A DNA stretch of 64,000 bases. Origin: Pseudomonas sp. UMAB-08. GTDB taxonomy: Bacteria > Pseudomonadota > Gammaproteobacteria > Pseudomonadales > Pseudomonadaceae. Shown one piece after another: positions 46,952-56,464 of the stretch (positions within the stretch are counted from its first letter, which is position 1; each line of letters starts with the position of its first letter). Position numbers and translations under genes: made by a program. The notes beneath the pieces were generated by a model. That model did no database searches. It was not told the DNA's origin and worked only from the letters and a program-made list of their open reading frames with translations. The stretch lies in contig NZ_LT607414.1 of NCBI RefSeq assembly GCF_900095225.1, positions 1-64,000 of the forward strand. The letters are read 5' to 3'.

Positions 46952-49731
46952 ACGCTCCACTCAAACCACTGAGAGCCACACAGCGCCTGCAGTTTCACAA
47001 GGGTTTCACCCTGGATGACGCCGTGCCGCTGGTGCCCTACTTCGCCAGCCTGGGCATCAGTCATCTCTATGCTTCGCCGCTGCTCAAAGCGCGCGCCGGT
47101 TCGATGCACGGCTACGACGTGGTCGATCCGCGCGTCATCAACCCGGAACTGGGCGGTGAACCGGCGTTGCGGCGCCTGGTCAGTGCCCTGCGTGCGCAGG
47201 GCATGGGTCTGATTCTCGATATCGTGTCCAATCACATGGCGGTCGGTGGTGCGGACAACCCCTGGTGGCTCGACCTTCTGGAATGGGGGCGTCGCAGCCC
47301 ATATGCCGACTTTTTCGACATCCAGTGGCACTCTCCGGACCCATTGCTGGAAGGTCAATTACTCCTGCCCTTTCTCAGCAGCGATTACGGCACCGTACTT
47401 AAGGCAGGCGAAATACCGCTGCGCTTCGATGCCGAGCACGGTGCATTTTACGTCGAACATTATCAGCATTACTTTCCCGTCAACCCGGCGACCTATGCGC
47501 CGCTACTCAAAGCGGCCAATGACCCGAGACTGAGCGAACTGGCCCAGCGCTTTGTAGTACTCGATCACTACCCGCAAGCGTATGAACGCGCCCGACAAGC
47601 GCGCGCAGAACTGGCGACGTTGGCCCAACAGAAGGGTATCCAACAGGCCATCGAGCACGGGCTGAAGCAGTTCGATTCGCGCACGCAAGACGGCTTTGAG
47701 CGCCTTCATGAGCTGCTGGAACGCCAGCACTACCGGCTGGCCAGTTGGCGCACGGCGGGAGACGACATCAATTGGCGGCGCTTTTTCGATATCAACGAAC
47801 TTGGCGGACTGCGTGTCGAGCGCCCTACCGTGTTCGAAGCAACCCACGGCAAGATTTTCGAACTGATCAGCGAGGGTCTGGTAGATGGACTGCGCATTGA
47901 TCACATCGACGGGCTGGCCGATCCGCGCGGCTACTGTCGCAAGTTGCGACGCCGGGTAGACGGTTTGCTGGCTCAGCGTCCGCCGGCTGCGCCGTTGAGT
48001 CACCTGCCCATCTTCGTCGAGAAGATTCTCGGTCCGGATGAACAACTGCCCGAGGATTGGACCGTTGACGGCACCACCGGTTACGAATTCATGAATCAGG
48101 TGTCGTTATTGCAGCACGACGCCAAAGGCGAAGCCCCTCTCGGCGAGTTGTGGAGTCGTCTCAGCGAACGCACCGCAGACTTCAACCTGGAAGTACTGGA
48201 AGCGCGCAACCTGGTGTTACAGGGCAGCCTGGCAGGGGATTTTGAAAACGTTGCTCAGGCCATGCTGCAAGTGGCCCGTAGCGACCTGATGAGCCGTGAT
48301 TTGACCTATGGCGCAATTCGCCGAGCGTTATTGGCATTGGTGGTCAACTTCCCCGTTTACCGCACCTATATCAGCGCATGCGGACGTTCGGCCGAAGACG
48401 ATCGTTTCTTCCGGCAAGCGCTTGAAGGTGCCCGACTCAACCTCAGCGAAGCCGACTGGCCAGTACTTGATTACCTGCAATGCTGGCTCGGAGGCCAATC
48501 ATGGCGTGCATTGCCACTGGGCCGTTTACGCAAGATTCATCGCCATGCCTGCGTGCGCTTCCAGCAACTGACGTCGCCCGTGGCAGCCAAATCAGTGGAA
48601 GACACCGCCTTCTATCGCTCGGCAGTGCTGCTCTCACGTAATGATGTAGGTTTTCATCCGCAGCACTTCAGTGCTCCGGCATCCCGTTTTCATGACGCCT
48701 GTACCCGCCGCGCCGAGACGTTCCCGGACAATCTTCTGGCCACCGCCACCCATGACCACAAGCGCGGCGAAGACAGCCGCACACGCCTGGCGGTGTTGAG
48801 CGAATGCGCGAACTGGTACACCGAACAGGTTGAGCATTGGCGACAATTGGCGATACCCCTCAAGGATGAAGGTATCAGCATCAGCGCCGGTGACGAGTTG
48901 ATGCTTTATCAGACGCTGCTCGGCAGTTGGCCGCTGAATATGGAAGGCGGGCACGCGTTCGAAGACTACGCCGAACGGTTGGTGATGTGGCAGGAAAAAG
49001 CCCTGCGCGAAGCCAAATTGCAGAGCAGTTGGAGCACGCCGAACGAGCCTTATGAAAGCGCTTGCCGGAGTTTTCTCAATCGCTTGCTGTTGGCGCCGGA
49101 GGGTCTGGCCTTGCGCCAGTCTGTCGGCGCCACTGCCAACCGTATCGCAACCGCTGGCGCGCTTAACAGCCTGGCGCAAACGCTGCTGCGCATGACGGTT
49201 CCCGGCGTACCTGATCTGTATCAGGGCACTGAGTTCTGGGACTTCAGCCTGGTCGACCCGGACAACCGTCGCCCCGTGGATTACGCCGCGCGGGTACACG
49301 CTCTCGAACACTCCATGAGCGCCGATGCACTGTTGGCAAACTGGCAGGATGGGCGAATCAAACAAGCCTTGATCGCCAAGGTGCTGAATATGCGCGCCCA
49401 ACACTCAGCGCTGTTCAGCCGGGGGAGCTATATTCCTTTGCGCGTGGTCGGTCTGTGTGCCGATCAAGTCCTGGCGTTTGCTCGAGTGATCGACGGACGC
49501 CATGCCATCGTTGTGGTCCCCAGATTGAGCAGTGAACTATTAGGCACTGCCCAAACTCCATTGATCAATGCGAGTAGTTGGGGAGATACACAGGTTATGT
49601 TGCCGTTCAAGGATTCAGATCATTGCTGGAAGGGACTTTTTTCAGAGACAGTAGTCACAACTAACAACGCGCTGATGCTCAGCGCAGCGCTCAAGGATTT
49701 TTCTGTAAACCTGTTTATTCAAACTGCGTAA
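46948..49731 (+). CDS. treY: Malto-oligosyltrehalose synthase
   Basis: 927 residues, GH13 subfamily 26. It turns the reducing-end alpha-1,4 bond of a glucan into an alpha,alpha-1,1 trehalose end. Signature stretches: HLYASPLLKARAGSMHGYDV near the N-terminus, nucleophile Asp in VDGLRIDHIDGLADP, acid Glu in IFVEKILGPDE and ATHDHKRGEDSR further on. PGVPDLYQGTEFWDFSLVDP near the C-terminus is diagnostic. Works with TreZ, encoded upstream. Four-nucleotide overlap with malQ shows translational coupling. Confidence 0.95.
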   Translation: MNAPLKPLRATQRLQFHKGFTLDDAVPLVPYFASLGISHLYASPLLKARAGSMHGYDVVDPRVINPELGGEPALRRLVSALRAQGMGLILDIVSNHMAVGGADNPWWLDLLEWGRRSPYADFFDIQWHSPDPLLEGQLLLPFLSSDYGTVLKAGEIPLRFDAEHGAFYVEHYQHYFPVNPATYAPLLKAANDPRLSELAQRFVVLDHYPQAYERARQARAELATLAQQKGIQQAIEHGLKQFDSRTQDGFERLHELLERQHYRLASWRTAGDDINWRRFFDINELGGLRVERPTVFEATHGKIFELISEGLVDGLRIDHIDGLADPRGYCRKLRRRVDGLLAQRPPAAPLSHLPIFVEKILGPDEQLPEDWTVDGTTGYEFMNQVSLLQHDAKGEAPLGELWSRLSERTADFNLEVLEARNLVLQGSLAGDFENVAQAMLQVARSDLMSRDLTYGAIRRALLALVVNFPVYRTYISACGRSAEDDRFFRQALEGARLNLSEADWPVLDYLQCWLGGQSWRALPLGRLRKIHRHACVRFQQLTSPVAAKSVEDTAFYRSAVLLSRNDVGFHPQHFSAPASRFHDACTRRAETFPDNLLATATHDHKRGEDSRTRLAVLSECANWYTEQVEHWRQLAIPLKDEGISISAGDELMLYQTLLGSWPLNMEGGHAFEDYAERLVMWQEKALREAKLQSSWSTPNEPYESACRSFLNRLLLAPEGLALRQSVGATANRIATAGALNSLAQTLLRMTVPGVPDLYQGTEFWDFSLVDPDNRRPVDYAARVHALEHSMSADALLANWQDGRIKQALIAKVLNMRAQHSALFSRGSYIPLRVVGLCADQVLAFARVIDGRHAIVVVPRLSSELLGTAQTPLINASSWGDTQVMLPFKDSDHCWKGLFSETVVTTNNALMLSAALKDFSVNLFIQTA

Positions 49732-49748
49732 TACCTAGGAGTGTCGAG

Positions 49749-50063
49749 ATGAGTGCCGACGAAAAACGAATCCGCGATTTTGCCTATCAAATCTGGGAGT
49801 CCGAGGGTAAACCTCACGGTCAGGAAGAACGGCATTGGGAAATGGCCCGCAAGCTGGCCGAGGCCGAGGCGTTGTCGCCAAACAAAAAAGACGTGAGCAA
49901 AACGGTCAAGCCCAAGCTGCCGAAAGTTGACGGGCCGGGCGATGCCAAGCCTGCTGCGTCCAAAGCCGCCTCTAAATCAGCGGCCAAGCCTGCCTCACCC
50001 CCGACACCGAAAACCGCGCCCGCGAAGAAACCAAAGTCGCCGGGCAAGCCCGCTGGGACCTGA
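49749..50063 (+). CDS. DUF2934 protein with Ala/Lys/Pro-rich tail
   Basis: 104 residues. Residues 1-45 hold the DUF2934 pattern RIRDFAYQIWESEGKPHGQE and HWEMARKLAE. The rest is a basic low-complexity tail rich in Lys, Ala, Pro and Ser, a histone-tail-like composition that may bind nucleic acid or polysaccharide. TAGGAG precedes the ATG. It sits between treY and glgX, 17 bp from treY. Function unknown; its presence in a glycogen/trehalose cluster suggests a stress link. Confidence 0.8.
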   Translation: MSADEKRIRDFAYQIWESEGKPHGQEERHWEMARKLAEAEALSPNKKDVSKTVKPKLPKVDGPGDAKPAASKAASKSAAKPASPPTPKTAPAKKPKSPGKPAGT

Positions 50064-50086
50064 TATTCCTGGGTGCCGCAACGTGT

Positions 50087-50131
50087 ACTACCGCAGCAGT
50101 CGCTTTAAACCCGGCCATTAACTGCGGTAGT
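50087..50131 (+). promoter_or_regulatory. Ten-bp inverted repeat before glgX
   Basis: ACTACCGCAG (50087-50096) and CTGCGGTAGT (50122-50131) are perfectly complementary with a 25-nt loop. They lie between the DUF2934 gene and glgX, without a T-run. They could stabilise RNA ends, attenuate or serve as an operator. Confidence 0.35.
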
Positions 50132-50222
50132 TCTAACAGGTGACCTACATACATCGGAGCGCCCTAAGCTGCGGTGGCGGCCTTGGCCGCTTTCAAGAAA
50201 TCATCCGTCGTCAGGAATGAAT

Positions 50223-52433
50223 ATGAGCACACCGCACTCCAAGACCCCGAAAGAGAACGTTCAACCCGCCCATGATCAAAAAGCCCATAAAAGTGACGTA
50301 AAGCCCGAAGCCGTTGTGTCGCGAATCCGTGAAGGGCTGCCCTTCCCGCTCGGCGCCAACTGGGATGGCCTGGGCGTGAACTTTGCGCTGTTCTCGGCCA
50401 ACGCCACCAAGGTTGAGCTGTGCCTGTTCGATGCCGCTGGCGAAGTCGAACTGGAACGCATCGAGCTTCCCGAGTACACCGACGAAATTTTTCACGGTTA
50501 TCTGCCCGACGCCCACCCTGGGCTGATCTACGGCTACCGTGTGTACGGCCCATACGACCCGCAGAACGGTCACCGCTTCAATCACAACAAACTACTGATC
50601 GACCCCTATGCCAAACAACTGGTTGGCAAACTGAAATGGTCTGAATCGCTGTTCGGTTACACCATCGGTCACCCGGATGGCGACCTGAGCTTCGACGAAC
50701 GTGACAGCGCCCCTTTCGTGCCGAAAAGCAAGGTAATCGACCCTGCCTATACCTGGGGTCGTGACCAAAGGGTCAGTGTGCCGTGGGACCGAACCATCAT
50801 TTACGAAACCCACGTGCGTGGCTTCACCATGCGCCACCCTGCGGTGCCTGAGGAATTGCGCGGCACCTTCTCCGGGCTGATGGTCGATGAAGTCATCGAG
50901 CACATTCGCAAGCTCGGCGTCTCGTCGGTGGAATTGCTGCCGATTCACGCGTTCGTCAATGACCAGCATCTGCTACAGAAAGGCATGACCAACTATTGGG
51001 GCTATAACAGCATCGCCTTCTTTGCCCCTGACCCGCGTTACCTGGCCCACGGCAAGATCGCCGAGTTCAAGGAAATGGTCGCTCACATGCACCATGCCGG
51101 CCTGGAAGTGATCCTCGACGTGGTCTACAACCACACCGCCGAAGGCAACGAGCTTGGCCCGACCCTGTCGATGCGCGGCATCGACAACGCCTCCTACTAC
51201 CGTTTGATGCCCGACGACAAACGCTTCTATATCAATGATTCCGGCACCGGTAACACCCTCGACCTCAGTCACCCCTGCGTGTTGCAGATGGTGACCGACT
51301 CGCTGCGTTATTGGGCGACAGAAATGCACGTCGATGGCTTCCGTTTTGACCTGGCGACGATTCTGGGCCGCTATCACGACGGGTTTGATGAACGCCACAG
51401 CTTCCTGGTCGCCTGCCGCCAAGACCCCGTGCTGCGCCAAGTGAAGATGATCGCCGAACCGTGGGACTGTGGTCCCGGTGGTTATCAGGTCGGTGGTTTC
51501 CCGCCTGGCTGGGTGGAATGGAACGACAAGTTCCGTGACACCGTACGTGCGTTCTGGAAAGGCGACGACGGCCAGCTGGCCGACTTCGCTGGCCGCATGA
51601 CTGCCTCGGGCGAGATGTTCAATCAGCGCGGGCGTCGGCCTTATGTGTCCGTCAACTTCATCACCGCCCACGACGGCTTTACCCTGCACGATCTGGTGTC
51701 TTACAACGAAAAACACAATGAAGACAACGACGAGGACAATCAGGACGGCAGCAACAACAACCTGTCCTGGAACCATGGCGTAGAAGGCCCCACCGATAAT
51801 GCGGAAATAAACGAACTACGCTTGCGGCAGATGCGCAATTTCTTCTCTACACTCCTGTTCGCCCAAGGCACGCCGATGGTGGTTGCCGGGGATGAATTCG
51901 CCCGCACCCAGCACGGCAATAACAACGCCTATTGTCAGGACAGCGAAATCGGTTGGGTCAACTGGGAACTGGATGATGACGGCAAGTCGCTACTAAGATT
52001 CGTACGACGCCTGATCAAGCTGCGCCAAGCCTATCCGATCCTGCGCCGTGGTCGTTTTCTGGTCGGCAATTACAATGAAGAAATCGGCGTAAAGGATGTC
52101 ACTTGGCTGTCTCCAGACGGCTCTGAGATGTCCATTGAGCAGTGGGAAGACGGTAACGGTCGCTGCCTTGGCATGTTGATGGATGGCCGCGCACAGGTCT
52201 CCGGCATTCGCCGCCCCGGCCAGGACGCCACGCTGCTGTTAGTGGTCAATGCGCATCACGACGGCGTCAATTTCACGTTACCCAAAGTGCCCGAAGGCAT
52301 CTTCTGGACGTGCCTGATAGACACCAATCAGCCCGACAGTCACAGCCATGGGGAGTTGCAATTCGGGACGGAATACACAATCACGGGGCGCTCCCTGCTG
52401 CTGTTCGAACTGCACCGCGAAGAGCAACCCTAA
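50223..52433 (+). CDS. glgX: Glycogen debranching enzyme GlgX
   Basis: 736 residues from the ATG at 50223 (GGA 7 nt upstream). A start at 50217 adds two residues. GH13 subfamily 11, hydrolysing alpha-1,6 branches of glycogen limit dextrins. A CBM48 domain (~35-150; FPLGANWDGLGVNFALFSAN) is followed by the barrel with Asp in DGFRFDLATIL, Glu in MIAEPWDCGPGGY and Asp in NFITAHDGFTLHD. DGSNNNLSWNHGVEG is characteristic. The Lys-rich N-terminal ~30 residues are an extra, probably disordered segment. The 159-bp gap before it may hold its own promoter. Confidence 0.94.
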   Translation: MSTPHSKTPKENVQPAHDQKAHKSDVKPEAVVSRIREGLPFPLGANWDGLGVNFALFSANATKVELCLFDAAGEVELERIELPEYTDEIFHGYLPDAHPGLIYGYRVYGPYDPQNGHRFNHNKLLIDPYAKQLVGKLKWSESLFGYTIGHPDGDLSFDERDSAPFVPKSKVIDPAYTWGRDQRVSVPWDRTIIYETHVRGFTMRHPAVPEELRGTFSGLMVDEVIEHIRKLGVSSVELLPIHAFVNDQHLLQKGMTNYWGYNSIAFFAPDPRYLAHGKIAEFKEMVAHMHHAGLEVILDVVYNHTAEGNELGPTLSMRGIDNASYYRLMPDDKRFYINDSGTGNTLDLSHPCVLQMVTDSLRYWATEMHVDGFRFDLATILGRYHDGFDERHSFLVACRQDPVLRQVKMIAEPWDCGPGGYQVGGFPPGWVEWNDKFRDTVRAFWKGDDGQLADFAGRMTASGEMFNQRGRRPYVSVNFITAHDGFTLHDLVSYNEKHNEDNDEDNQDGSNNNLSWNHGVEGPTDNAEINELRLRQMRNFFSTLLFAQGTPMVVAGDEFARTQHGNNNAYCQDSEIGWVNWELDDDGKSLLRFVRRLIKLRQAYPILRRGRFLVGNYNEEIGVKDVTWLSPDGSEMSIEQWEDGNGRCLGMLMDGRAQVSGIRRPGQDATLLLVVNAHHDGVNFTLPKVPEGIFWTCLIDTNQPDSHSHGELQFGTEYTITGRSLLLFELHREEQP

Positions 52434-52571
52434 ACCGGGCGCTGGGCAAGGACGTACAGACGCGCTGACAATCATCGACGAATGCTGTACCCGAGCGGCC
52501 TCTACTGGCCGCCCCGGGTAGCTGGCATGCAGTCAAGGCGTTGGCCATCCGCCGACAAGGACGTGAGATCT

Positions 52572-53330
52572 GTGAGCGAACATCTGATCGTGGGCAGTGG
52601 TGCCTCTCGCCATGCCTGGAAGCATTCTAAACGCCTGGCCGAACTGCCCGTCATCAGCACCAATATGCTGGTGCCGCCCGGTTCTCGCGCCGTGATCATT
52701 GCGCCTCATCCCATAGACGAAGTGTTGGGCTTCGGCGGCCTGATGCAACAACTGGCGCAGTTGGGACGGCCACTTCAGTTGATTTCAGTGACCGACGGCA
52801 GTGCCAGTCACCCTGGATCAAGCAGTTGGCCAGTGGCGCGTTTAAGTGTGATCCGCCCGCAAGAAAGCGCCGAAGCCCTGCGCCGCCTGGACCTGCCGCT
52901 GCACAGTTTGCAATGGATTCGTGGCGGCTTTACCGACAATGCTGTCGCTAAACAGGAGGACGCACTCACCGATTTCATCCAGCGTTATCTGCGCACAACC
53001 GACGTGGTCTTCACCCCATGGGATCACGACGGCCAGTGCGACCATGATGCGGTGGGCCGCGCGACCGCTAAAGCGGTTGAATCCGCGGGTGCCCAGTGCC
53101 ACGAAGTACCGATCTGGGCCTGGCACTGGGCGCAACCGGAGGACGACCTGATCCCTTGGCAGCGCGCGCGCAAGATTTTGCTGGACCCGGCGACGGTGGC
53201 GCGTAAACGGCATGCCGCACACGCATTCGCCAGCCAATTGCAAGGTGATCCCGAGACTGGCCTGCTACCGGAGTTGGCTACCCCGGTGCTGGAGCGCCTG
53301 CTGCGACCTTTCGAAGTGGTGTTTCTATGA
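52572..53330 (+). CDS. PIG-L family deacetylase with altered metal motif
   Basis: 252 residues from a GTG at 52572 with AAGGAC upstream. ATGs at 52482 and 52527 in the same frame are alternatives. The Rossmann-like fold is shown by IIAPHPIDEVLGFGGLMQQL, VTDGSASHPGS, RPQESAEALRRL and CDHDAVGRA. The family motif is normally HPDDE. Here it reads HPIDE (codon ATA), so the aspartate that acts as general base in MshB-type enzymes is missing, while the metal-binding His, second Asp and later His remain. It may therefore be inactive, or use another base. It follows glgX by 138 bp. Substrate, presumably an N-acetylated sugar, unknown. Confidence 0.75.
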   Translation: MSEHLIVGSGASRHAWKHSKRLAELPVISTNMLVPPGSRAVIIAPHPIDEVLGFGGLMQQLAQLGRPLQLISVTDGSASHPGSSSWPVARLSVIRPQESAEALRRLDLPLHSLQWIRGGFTDNAVAKQEDALTDFIQRYLRTTDVVFTPWDHDGQCDHDAVGRATAKAVESAGAQCHEVPIWAWHWAQPEDDLIPWQRARKILLDPATVARKRHAAHAFASQLQGDPETGLLPELATPVLERLLRPFEVVFL

Positions 53331-53342
53331 GTAGCGGGGAGT

Positions 53343-53370
53343 AGCGGCGAGCGCTACCACCCTCGCCGCT
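53343..53370. terminator. Hairpin between PIG-L and hydrolase genes
   Basis: AGCGGCGAG (53343-53351) and CTCGCCGCT (53362-53370), 9-bp stem in the 46-bp convergent gap. No clear T-run on either side. Likely a bidirectional stop or RNA stabiliser. Confidence 0.45.
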
Positions 53371-53376
53371 CACGCG

Positions 53377-54411
53377 TTATTCCTGATGCGCTGTCTGTAA
53401 CCCTGCGCGACTCGGCTGGCTCAGTGTGTCACTGAAAAAACGCACGGCGTCGGCACTCAGGTTACGGTGGATATCGACTCGGTCGACACCTTCGGCATCG
53501 GTACACAGGCCCGGAGTACTTACTTGCTGCTCATCCGTACACGGTGCGAGGAACACGAAATGCCCTGCCCCGGGCAACAGTTTGAAATTCGGTGCCTTAG
53601 GCAGTTTGCGCGCCAGGGCTTCGGCATTCTTGTCCAGAGCGAGCAATTGGTCCCCATCACCGCTGTAGAGCAGCACGGGTACATGAACGTCAGCCAAGGT
53701 ATGGCGACCGAACATCAAGCTCAATGGCGCCATTAGCATCAACGCCCCTACACGCGGGTCCGCTTCTGCACGTAAATCGTCCCGATCGGCAATCAGCTCG
53801 CCCTGCCTCGTGCAAGCATCGCGGTCCATTGGACGTTCAGCACAATATTTACGCAGGCGTTGCAGATCAGGTTGAGCACCGGCCAGGATCAACGCGGTCT
53901 CACCACCGGCCGAGTAACCAATGACGCCAACGTGCTGCCCATCAACATAAGCAGAAAGCATCGGGTCCATGAGCGCAGCACTGATGGCTTCGGATATTTG
54001 CAGGGGCCGTCCGTACAAATTGCTAAGACTGCCGAGACGGCTGTGGTCCTTATAGTTGTCACCGGGGTGAATCACCGCGACCACGACAAACCCCTTACGG
54101 GCCAGAGAGGTTGCCAGGTCATGCAGCGCCAGCGGCGTACCGGTGTTGCCGTGGGATAGCATCAGCAGGGGAAAACGCCCCATGGCGATCGTCGCGTCTT
54201 CACCGGCAGCAATTTGATAGCCATCGACTTTGCTGATTTTTTTTGAGTCAGTCGATGGATAGAACGCAATCGCGCTCATCGGCTGCAAATCCAGCGGATC
54301 AAGAAACGTCAGGCGATGAAATCCCGCGCTCCAGTGAGTACCTGCTTCGACTTGCACCGAAATCAGGCTCCCAAGCAGACATACCAACATCACCGCACAA
54401 AGACGCACCAT
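53377..54411 (-). CDS. Exported alpha/beta hydrolase (dienelactone hydrolase-like)
   Basis: 344 residues with a signal peptide of about 23 residues ending near VEA. The alpha/beta-hydrolase fold shows the oxyanion region LLMLSHGNTG, the nucleophile elbow GYSAGG (serine ~residue 167), an acidic residue in YSGDGD (~253) and the histidine in PGAGHFVF (~285). Four cysteines in the lid-like segment suggest disulfides, in keeping with periplasmic location. The family includes dienelactone hydrolases and platelet-activating-factor acetylhydrolase-like lipases; the substrate cannot be told. Single gene, convergent with the PIG-L gene. Confidence 0.8.
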   Translation of the reverse strand: MVRLCAVMLVCLLGSLISVQVEAGTHWSAGFHRLTFLDPLDLQPMSAIAFYPSTDSKKISKVDGYQIAAGEDATIAMGRFPLLMLSHGNTGTPLALHDLATSLARKGFVVVAVIHPGDNYKDHSRLGSLSNLYGRPLQISEAISAALMDPMLSAYVDGQHVGVIGYSAGGETALILAGAQPDLQRLRKYCAERPMDRDACTRQGELIADRDDLRAEADPRVGALMLMAPLSLMFGRHTLADVHVPVLLYSGDGDQLLALDKNAEALARKLPKAPNFKLLPGAGHFVFLAPCTDEQQVSTPGLCTDAEGVDRVDIHRNLSADAVRFFSDTLSQPSRAGLQTAHQE

Positions 54412-54788
54412 CGCAAGGCCCCACCTTTGTAGATCCGAGTAAGCGAACGGTGAAGTCCGCTGCGGGTTGCAGCGCTCTACACTGATCCGCGCTCCCGGCG
54501 CCGATAGCTATAAGAGTAGCTGCTCGACAAATAGTGCATAAGCCGAGCCACATACTAAAAAAACATGAAAACGAGATCCAAAATGACCCCGCTGCCTGTT
54601 CGATAGCTAACAAATGCAATCTTACTGTGATTGCAGTCCGCTTACCCGTAAGTAAATCGTCAAAGATGAAGGTTTGTCGCAATGGCGCTCTTGAATGGCG
54701 CCAAACGCAAAAAACCCTGCAACCCTTACGTCATTACGCAGGGCGGCAGAGTTTCTGGTGTGCGGTGTTGCCCTATTCAGGGCAACGA
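54412..54788. other. Intergenic region between hydrolase and azoR
   Basis: About 375 bp containing the hydrolase promoter and the azoR terminator. No gene is supported. Besides the terminator there is a GTTGCCCT-ATTC-AGGGCAAC hairpin at 54767-54786. Confidence 0.4.
54709..54743 (-). terminator. Terminator of azoR
   Basis: On the minus strand CCCTGC pairs with GCAGGG (54738-54743 and 54715-54720), followed by TTTTTTG (54708-54714). A second stem (54767-54786) stands closer to the azoR stop without a T-run. Confidence 0.7.
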
Positions 54789-55400
54789 TCAAGCGGTGGC
54801 GAACAACGCTTCGCTGATGTGCTTGCGGGCTGAAGCCATTGCATTGGCACGTGGTTCATCACCGTACGCCAGGCCATGGGCGAAGACGAATTGCAGGTCA
54901 GTCACACCGATGAAGCCAAACAGTACCTTGAGCAGGTCCTCGTGACCCACGCTGGTCGGCTGGCCAACGTGCAGGCCACCGGCAGTGGAGACAATGATGA
55001 CTTTTTTGCCGCCGCAGAGGCCTTCGGGCCCGGTTTCGCTGTAGCGGAAGGTACGGCCGGCGACAGTCACCCGGTCGATCCAGGCCTTGAGTTGGCTTGG
55101 AATGGTGAAGTTGTACATCGGCGCGCCGATCACAACCACGTCAGCGGCCAGGAACTCCTGCAGAGTCGCTTCGTTCAGGTCGACGTCGGCCTGCTGCGCA
55201 GCATTGCGAGCCTCACTTGGCGTGCCGGCAGCGGCAAGGCTGGCAGCGGAAAAATGGCCCAGCGCATCATTTGCCAGATCGTGATAAGTCACTTGGCCGT
55301 CAGTTTCGACTGCCTGCCAGGCCTGAACGACGCTTTGGCTGAGTTGGCGAGAAGCAGAGTGGTCACCAAGGATGCTGGAATCGAGATGCAGAAGTTTCAT
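54789..55400 (-). CDS. azoR: FMN-dependent NADH-azoreductase
   Basis: 203 residues from the ATG at 55400 (TTGGAGAG upstream); a start at 55412 is less likely. Flavodoxin-like fold with [20 protein letters not shown] at the front, the FMN loop [20 protein letters not shown] near residue 95-115 and VSTAGG near 140. It reduces azo dyes and quinones with NADH, acting in quinone and thiol stress. It is divergent from a LysR regulator that probably controls it. Confidence 0.92.
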   Translation of the reverse strand: MKLLHLDSSILGDHSASRQLSQSVVQAWQAVETDGQVTYHDLANDALGHFSAASLAAAGTPSEARNAAQQADVDLNEATLQEFLAADVVVIGAPMYNFTIPSQLKAWIDRVTVAGRTFRYSETGPEGLCGGKKVIIVSTAGGLHVGQPTSVGHEDLLKVLFGFIGVTDLQFVFAHGLAYGDEPRANAMASARKHISEALFATA

Positions 55401-55528
55401 AGGGCTCTCCAAGAAGGGATCGCCGCCGGGCGATCAAGTACGGATAATCCTACAGGGCAAACCAATTCATGATTAGTCAGCGTAAATGCGATAGTTTGTC
55501 CTATATATAGAACAGTCGAGGCATCTGC
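55401..55528. promoter_or_regulatory. Divergent azoR/LysR control region
   Basis: 128 bp between the two start codons, with an AT-rich TCCTATATATAGAAC element at 55500-55514 that contains a near-palindrome. LysR regulators usually bind such T-N11-A sites at divergent promoters. The match is generic. Confidence 0.45.
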
Positions 55529-56437
55529 ATGCAAGACCTTAACGATCTTTATTACTTCGCAAAAGTCGTCGAGGCCGGAGGCTTCGCGGCTGCGGGACGT
55601 TTGCTCGGCATCCCCAAATCCCGCCTGTCTCGACGTATCGCCGAGCTGGAAACCCGCCTCAACGCAAGCCTGCTGCAACGCACAACACGCAAACTGTCGC
55701 TGACAGCGGTTGGCGAGCGTTACCTGCAACATTGCCAAGCCATGTTGCTGGAAGCGGAAATGGCCGATGAAGCCGTCGCATCACTGTCGGCCGAACCTCG
55801 CGGGCGGCTACGGGTGTCCTGCCCGGCCGGCTTGATCCATTGGAATCTGGCCAGCGTGATCAGCTCGTTTCTGGCAAGTCACCCACAGGTCCAGCTGGAA
55901 ATGTTGCTGGTCAATCGACGTGTCGATCTGGTGAATGAGGGCATCGATGTCGCGTTACGGGTGCGTGACATCGGCGATGAAGACCCCAGCCTGATCGTAC
56001 GCCAACTGGCACCGGCTCTTGCCGCACTGGTAGCGTCACCCACTTTGCTGACCGGTCGCGTCATCAGTACACCTCGGGACTTGGCGAGCCTGCCGGTACT
56101 GGGCGCTATCGAGGCTGATCGGATGGTCCACTACGATCTGGTCCATAGCAGCGGCGAGCGATGTGAAGTCGCGATTGAGGCGCGCCTGGCCATCGATGAT
56201 TTCCCTATCCGCAAAAGCGCCGCCTTGAGTGGACTGGGTCTGACCATGTTGCCGATGATGAACTGCCGTGAAGAATTGGCTGACGGGCGTCTGATTCAGT
56301 TGCTGCCTGATTGGTCACTGCCGGGCGGACACCTGCAAGCGGCTTATACCCAGCGGCGCGGTATGCTTCCGGCGGTGAGGGCATGGATTGATCACATCAG
56401 CAACGCGTTCACTCATGACCTGCACGGTCATGAGTGA
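55529..56437 (+). CDS. LysR-family transcriptional regulator
   Basis: 302 residues. The N-terminal winged helix (1-60; FAKVVEAGGFAAAGRLLGIP then KSRLSRRIAELE) is typical of the family. A linker helix and a two-lobe periplasmic-binding-like effector domain (~90-295) follow, with GIDVALRVRDIGDEDPSL in lobe one. It resembles regulators that control adjacent reductases in response to quinones or electrophiles. Divergent from azoR, so azoR is the likely target. Effector unknown. Confidence 0.9.
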   Translation: MQDLNDLYYFAKVVEAGGFAAAGRLLGIPKSRLSRRIAELETRLNASLLQRTTRKLSLTAVGERYLQHCQAMLLEAEMADEAVASLSAEPRGRLRVSCPAGLIHWNLASVISSFLASHPQVQLEMLLVNRRVDLVNEGIDVALRVRDIGDEDPSLIVRQLAPALAALVASPTLLTGRVISTPRDLASLPVLGAIEADRMVHYDLVHSSGERCEVAIEARLAIDDFPIRKSAALSGLGLTMLPMMNCREELADGRLIQLLPDWSLPGGHLQAAYTQRRGMLPAVRAWIDHISNAFTHDLHGHE

Positions 56438-56464
56438 ACGCCAATGATAGGGAGGAAAGCGAGG

